Positions 62,995-64,000 of a stretch of 64,000 nucleotides of DNA are shown in pieces; the first letter of the stretch is position 1; every line of letters begins with the position of its first letter. The DNA is from an uncultured Prevotellaceae bacterium (lineage in GTDB: Bacteria > Bacteroidota > Bacteroidia > Bacteroidales > Bacteroidaceae). The DNA is taken from positions 18,987 through 82,986 of the forward strand of contig CADCCB010000009.1 in the NCBI GenBank assembly GCA_902799905.1, given 5' to 3'. The position numbers and the translations under genes are program-made. The notes beneath the pieces were generated by a model. That model saw only the letters and a list, made by a program, of their open reading frames with translations. It was not told the DNA's origin and made no database searches.

Positions 62995-63120
62995 GTCAGA
63001 ATGAAATTCTGACTATCCGGTAAACATGTGAGGCCTTAGGGGCTGAGAATGCCGAGAGGAGTAAGCCTTCATCGACCCTGCTCCATTTTAAAAAGTCACC
63101 TTGGGTGGCTTTTTATTTTT
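62995..63120 (+). ncRNA. Candidate small structured RNA, about 125 nt
   Basis: Between a consensus promoter and an intrinsic terminator. The 5' end forms a perfect hairpin GTCAGAAT-GAA-ATTCTGAC (62996-63014). The centre (63029-63085) can pair AGGCCTTA with TAAGCCT and AGGGG/GGAG with CCCT/CTCC. No start codon with a reasonable frame is present. CTGAGA is shared with the thiamine riboswitch, but the rest of that consensus is missing. I do not recognise the family. Confidence 0.65.
63090..63120 (+). terminator. Terminator of the candidate small RNA
   Basis: AAAAAGTCACC, loop TTG, GGTGGCTTTTT, followed by ATTTTT. Confidence 0.85.
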
Positions 63121-63180
63121 CATATAACTTCTTGAATTCAGCGTAGAATCGTGCCGAAAGGGCAAATCTTCGTAAGAAAT

Positions 63181-63373
63181 TTGCCATTTCGCCACTTTGC
63201 CACTTTGCCACATTAAGGAGGTGGTAAATGTGGAAAGAATGGCGAGATGTGGAGGGTAATATAATTAGAATATTATTATATTATAATATAATAATATTCT
63301 AAAGTATAAGTTTGCATATTTCGCAGATGCTTAATGTGGCAAAGTGGCAAAGTGGCAAAGTGGCAAAGTGGCG
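63181..63373. repeat. Inverted 9-nt arrays flanking an AT palindrome (second locus)
   Basis: Left arm 63181-63216 (CCACTTTGCCACTTTGCCAC..) and right arm 63330-63373 (CTTAATGTGGCAAAGTGGCA.. with extra units) are reverse complements. Between them lies a perfect AT palindrome (63265-63302). Same architecture, different unit sequence, as at 19355-19502. Confidence 0.85.
63265..63302. repeat. Perfect 38-bp AT palindrome
   Basis: TTAGAATATTATTATATTA at 63265-63283 followed directly by its exact reverse complement to 63302. Confidence 0.9.
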
Positions 63374-63499
63374 ATTGAACGAGAACAGAGTCAAGTTTAC
63401 TTGAACTATGTCGAGTGTGAGCCACTTCGGCATAGTCAAAGGGACAAACCGAGAAACGACGGCATTTAACAGATTTTTTCAGGTTACGCTATGCCGAAA

Positions 63500-63531
63500 T
63501 TTGGAGACACACGAAAATTGTCGTACCTTTG
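63500..63531 (+). promoter_or_regulatory. Promoter of the HU-like gene region
   Basis: TTTG at 63500-63503, 20-nt spacer, TACCTTTG at 63524-63531. It would give a leader of nearly 390 nt before the HU-like start codon, containing a short ORF and repeats. Confidence 0.6.
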
Positions 63532-63595
63532 CAGTACACAAAGGAATTAAGAATTAAGAGTTAAGAATTAAGAATTAAAAGAGCACACCATCACC

Positions 63596-63769
63596 ATGAA
63601 AAACAACACACAGCACAGTCATCCATCGCAATGCCTCGGACGGGCCATCCGAATGCCTCCTACGCCCTCCTCCGATGCTTCGCAACCACCGAAGAAACGC
63701 CTCCTTAGGGGGGTAAGGAACTATCCGAACGAACGATCCAAAGCATTGGAAGGGAATAGTGAAAAGTGA
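63596..63769 (+). CDS. Doubtful leader ORF, 57 codons
   Basis: MKNNTQHSHPSQCLGRAIRM... is rich in Pro, Ser, Arg and lacks recognisable features; its end (GNSEK-stop) lies in the dispersed TGAAAAG repeat. It may be an upstream leader peptide or mere open frame in the long 5' region of the HU-like gene. TTAAGAATTAAGAG tandem repeats lie just before it (63545-63580). Confidence 0.25.
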   Translation: MKNNTQHSHPSQCLGRAIRMPPTPSSDASQPPKKRLLRGVRNYPNERSKALEGNSEK

Positions 63770-63832
63770 ATAGTGAATAGTGAAAAATTCGCTACCGCCA
63801 TTGAAAGGGAAAAGTGAAAAGTGAAGAGTGAG
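63755..63832. repeat. TGAAAAG/TGAATAG array with GCTACCGCC
   Basis: AGTGAAAAGTGAATAGTGAA.. then AAAAATTCGCTACCGCCATTG and a second set AAAAGTGAAAAGTGAAGAGTG. Same family as 24481-24567 and 56003-56040. ACCATTAACCA repeats follow at 63868-63915. Confidence 0.75.
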
Positions 63833-63923
63833 AGATTAGTATCAAGCGCGCAGATCTATCCTCCATCCACCATTAACCAAAATTCAATAACCATTAACCA
63901 CTAACCATTAAAATTTAAAAACC

Positions 63924-64000
63924 ATGAGTCAAAAGTACATTAAAAAGAAGAACAACAACGCCGAGAGCACCGCTTACGGCAAGTATTACGCCAGCGCCGT
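63924..64000 (+). CDS. HU-like DNA-binding protein, N-terminus (partial)
   Basis: MSQKYIKKKNNNAESTAYGK.. runs off the window. This is the typical beginning of the HU-family DNA-binding proteins with an HU-like domain that accompany VirE-type genes in Bacteroidetes. Related to the C-terminal remnant at 55115-55180, which would lie in opposite orientation. Confidence is limited by the 25 visible residues. Confidence 0.75.
   Translation, partial: MSQKYIKKKNNNAESTAYGKYYASA

Noticed and set aside
63020-63085. Possible thiamine (TPP) riboswitch because of GGGGCTGAGA
   Set aside because: The second conserved block (CCTGATC..GGATAATGCC) and the closing stem are missing, and no thiamine gene follows; an independent small RNA explains promoter and terminator better.
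63181-63373. CRISPR-like array from the repeated TGGCAAAGT units
   Set aside because: Units of 9 nt have no spacers between them and no cas genes are nearby; they are tandem and inverted repeats.

Overview
The window looks like chromosomal DNA of a Bacteroidales bacterium, most likely Prevotella or a close relative. The signs are: repeated sigma-ABfr-type promoters (TTG near -33, TAnnTTTG near -7, 19-nt spacing), a membrane-bound two-component-type propeller/AraC regulator, DUF4251 and fimbrillin lipoproteins, a fused FeoA-FeoB, a fused PyrK-GltD (Nfn-like) protein, a reverse rubrerythrin, and a VirE/HU-like accessory region. I saw no rRNA, tRNA or CRISPR array. Assignments rest on reading motifs by eye; no database search was run.

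Left part (1-17.8 kb): a minus-strand operon rseC-rnfB-C-D-G-E (rnfE cut by the window edge) encodes the Rnf ferredoxin:NAD+ oxidoreductase. Plus-strand housekeeping follows: an acidic hypothetical protein, a ClC channel with CBS domains, fmt, and rpe. Next come an ECF sigma factor, an SGNH esterase, a phosphopantetheinyl transferase with an RluA-type pseudouridine synthase, a small membrane protein, an HD phosphohydrolase divergent from menA, a DUF4251 lipoprotein, an M6 metalloprotease, and alanine dehydrogenase with an exported protein.

Middle part (17.9-53 kb): an IS3-family insertion with a truncated orfA sits next to a frameshifted small gene and a striking inverted-repeat/AT-palindrome structure (19.3-19.6 kb). 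The nucleoside phosphorylase-DUF3784-mnmE operon, ttcA, DUF486, the Nfn-like fusion, serS, ribE, a kinase-less HTCS-like regulator and gdhA all lie on the minus strand. Plus-strand fur-purA-hisS overlap one another. Further on are a rhamnogalacturonan-acetylesterase-like SGNH protein, reverse rubrerythrin, a beta-helix lipoprotein, cdd, uvrA, pepD, an OmpH-like lipoprotein, nhaD, feoAB and tex. Rnf, the Nfn-like transhydrogenase, NADP-glutamate dehydrogenase and NhaD together fit an anaerobe that couples ferredoxin, NAD(H), NADP(H) and ion gradients.

Right part (52-64 kb) is accessory. It holds a membrane AraC regulator beside a fimbrillin lipoprotein, decayed fragments including an HU-like C-terminus, a DUF5675 protein, a VirE-type primase/helicase with partner genes, an uncharacterised overlapping two-gene cassette, an AlbA_2 (Schlafen-like) ATP-binding protein, a probable unannotated ~125-nt structured RNA, and the start of an HU-like DNA-binding protein.

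The most unusual signals are: (i) short palindromes inserted in frame in conserved genes (mnmE, the Nfn fusion, virE); (ii) two loci built as short tandem array, ~40-bp perfect AT palindrome, inverted array; (iii) a dispersed TGAAAAG repeat that supplies the stop codon and last residues of several ORFs; (iv) the small RNA at 63.0 kb; and (v) the two-gene cassette at 59.3-61.0 kb.
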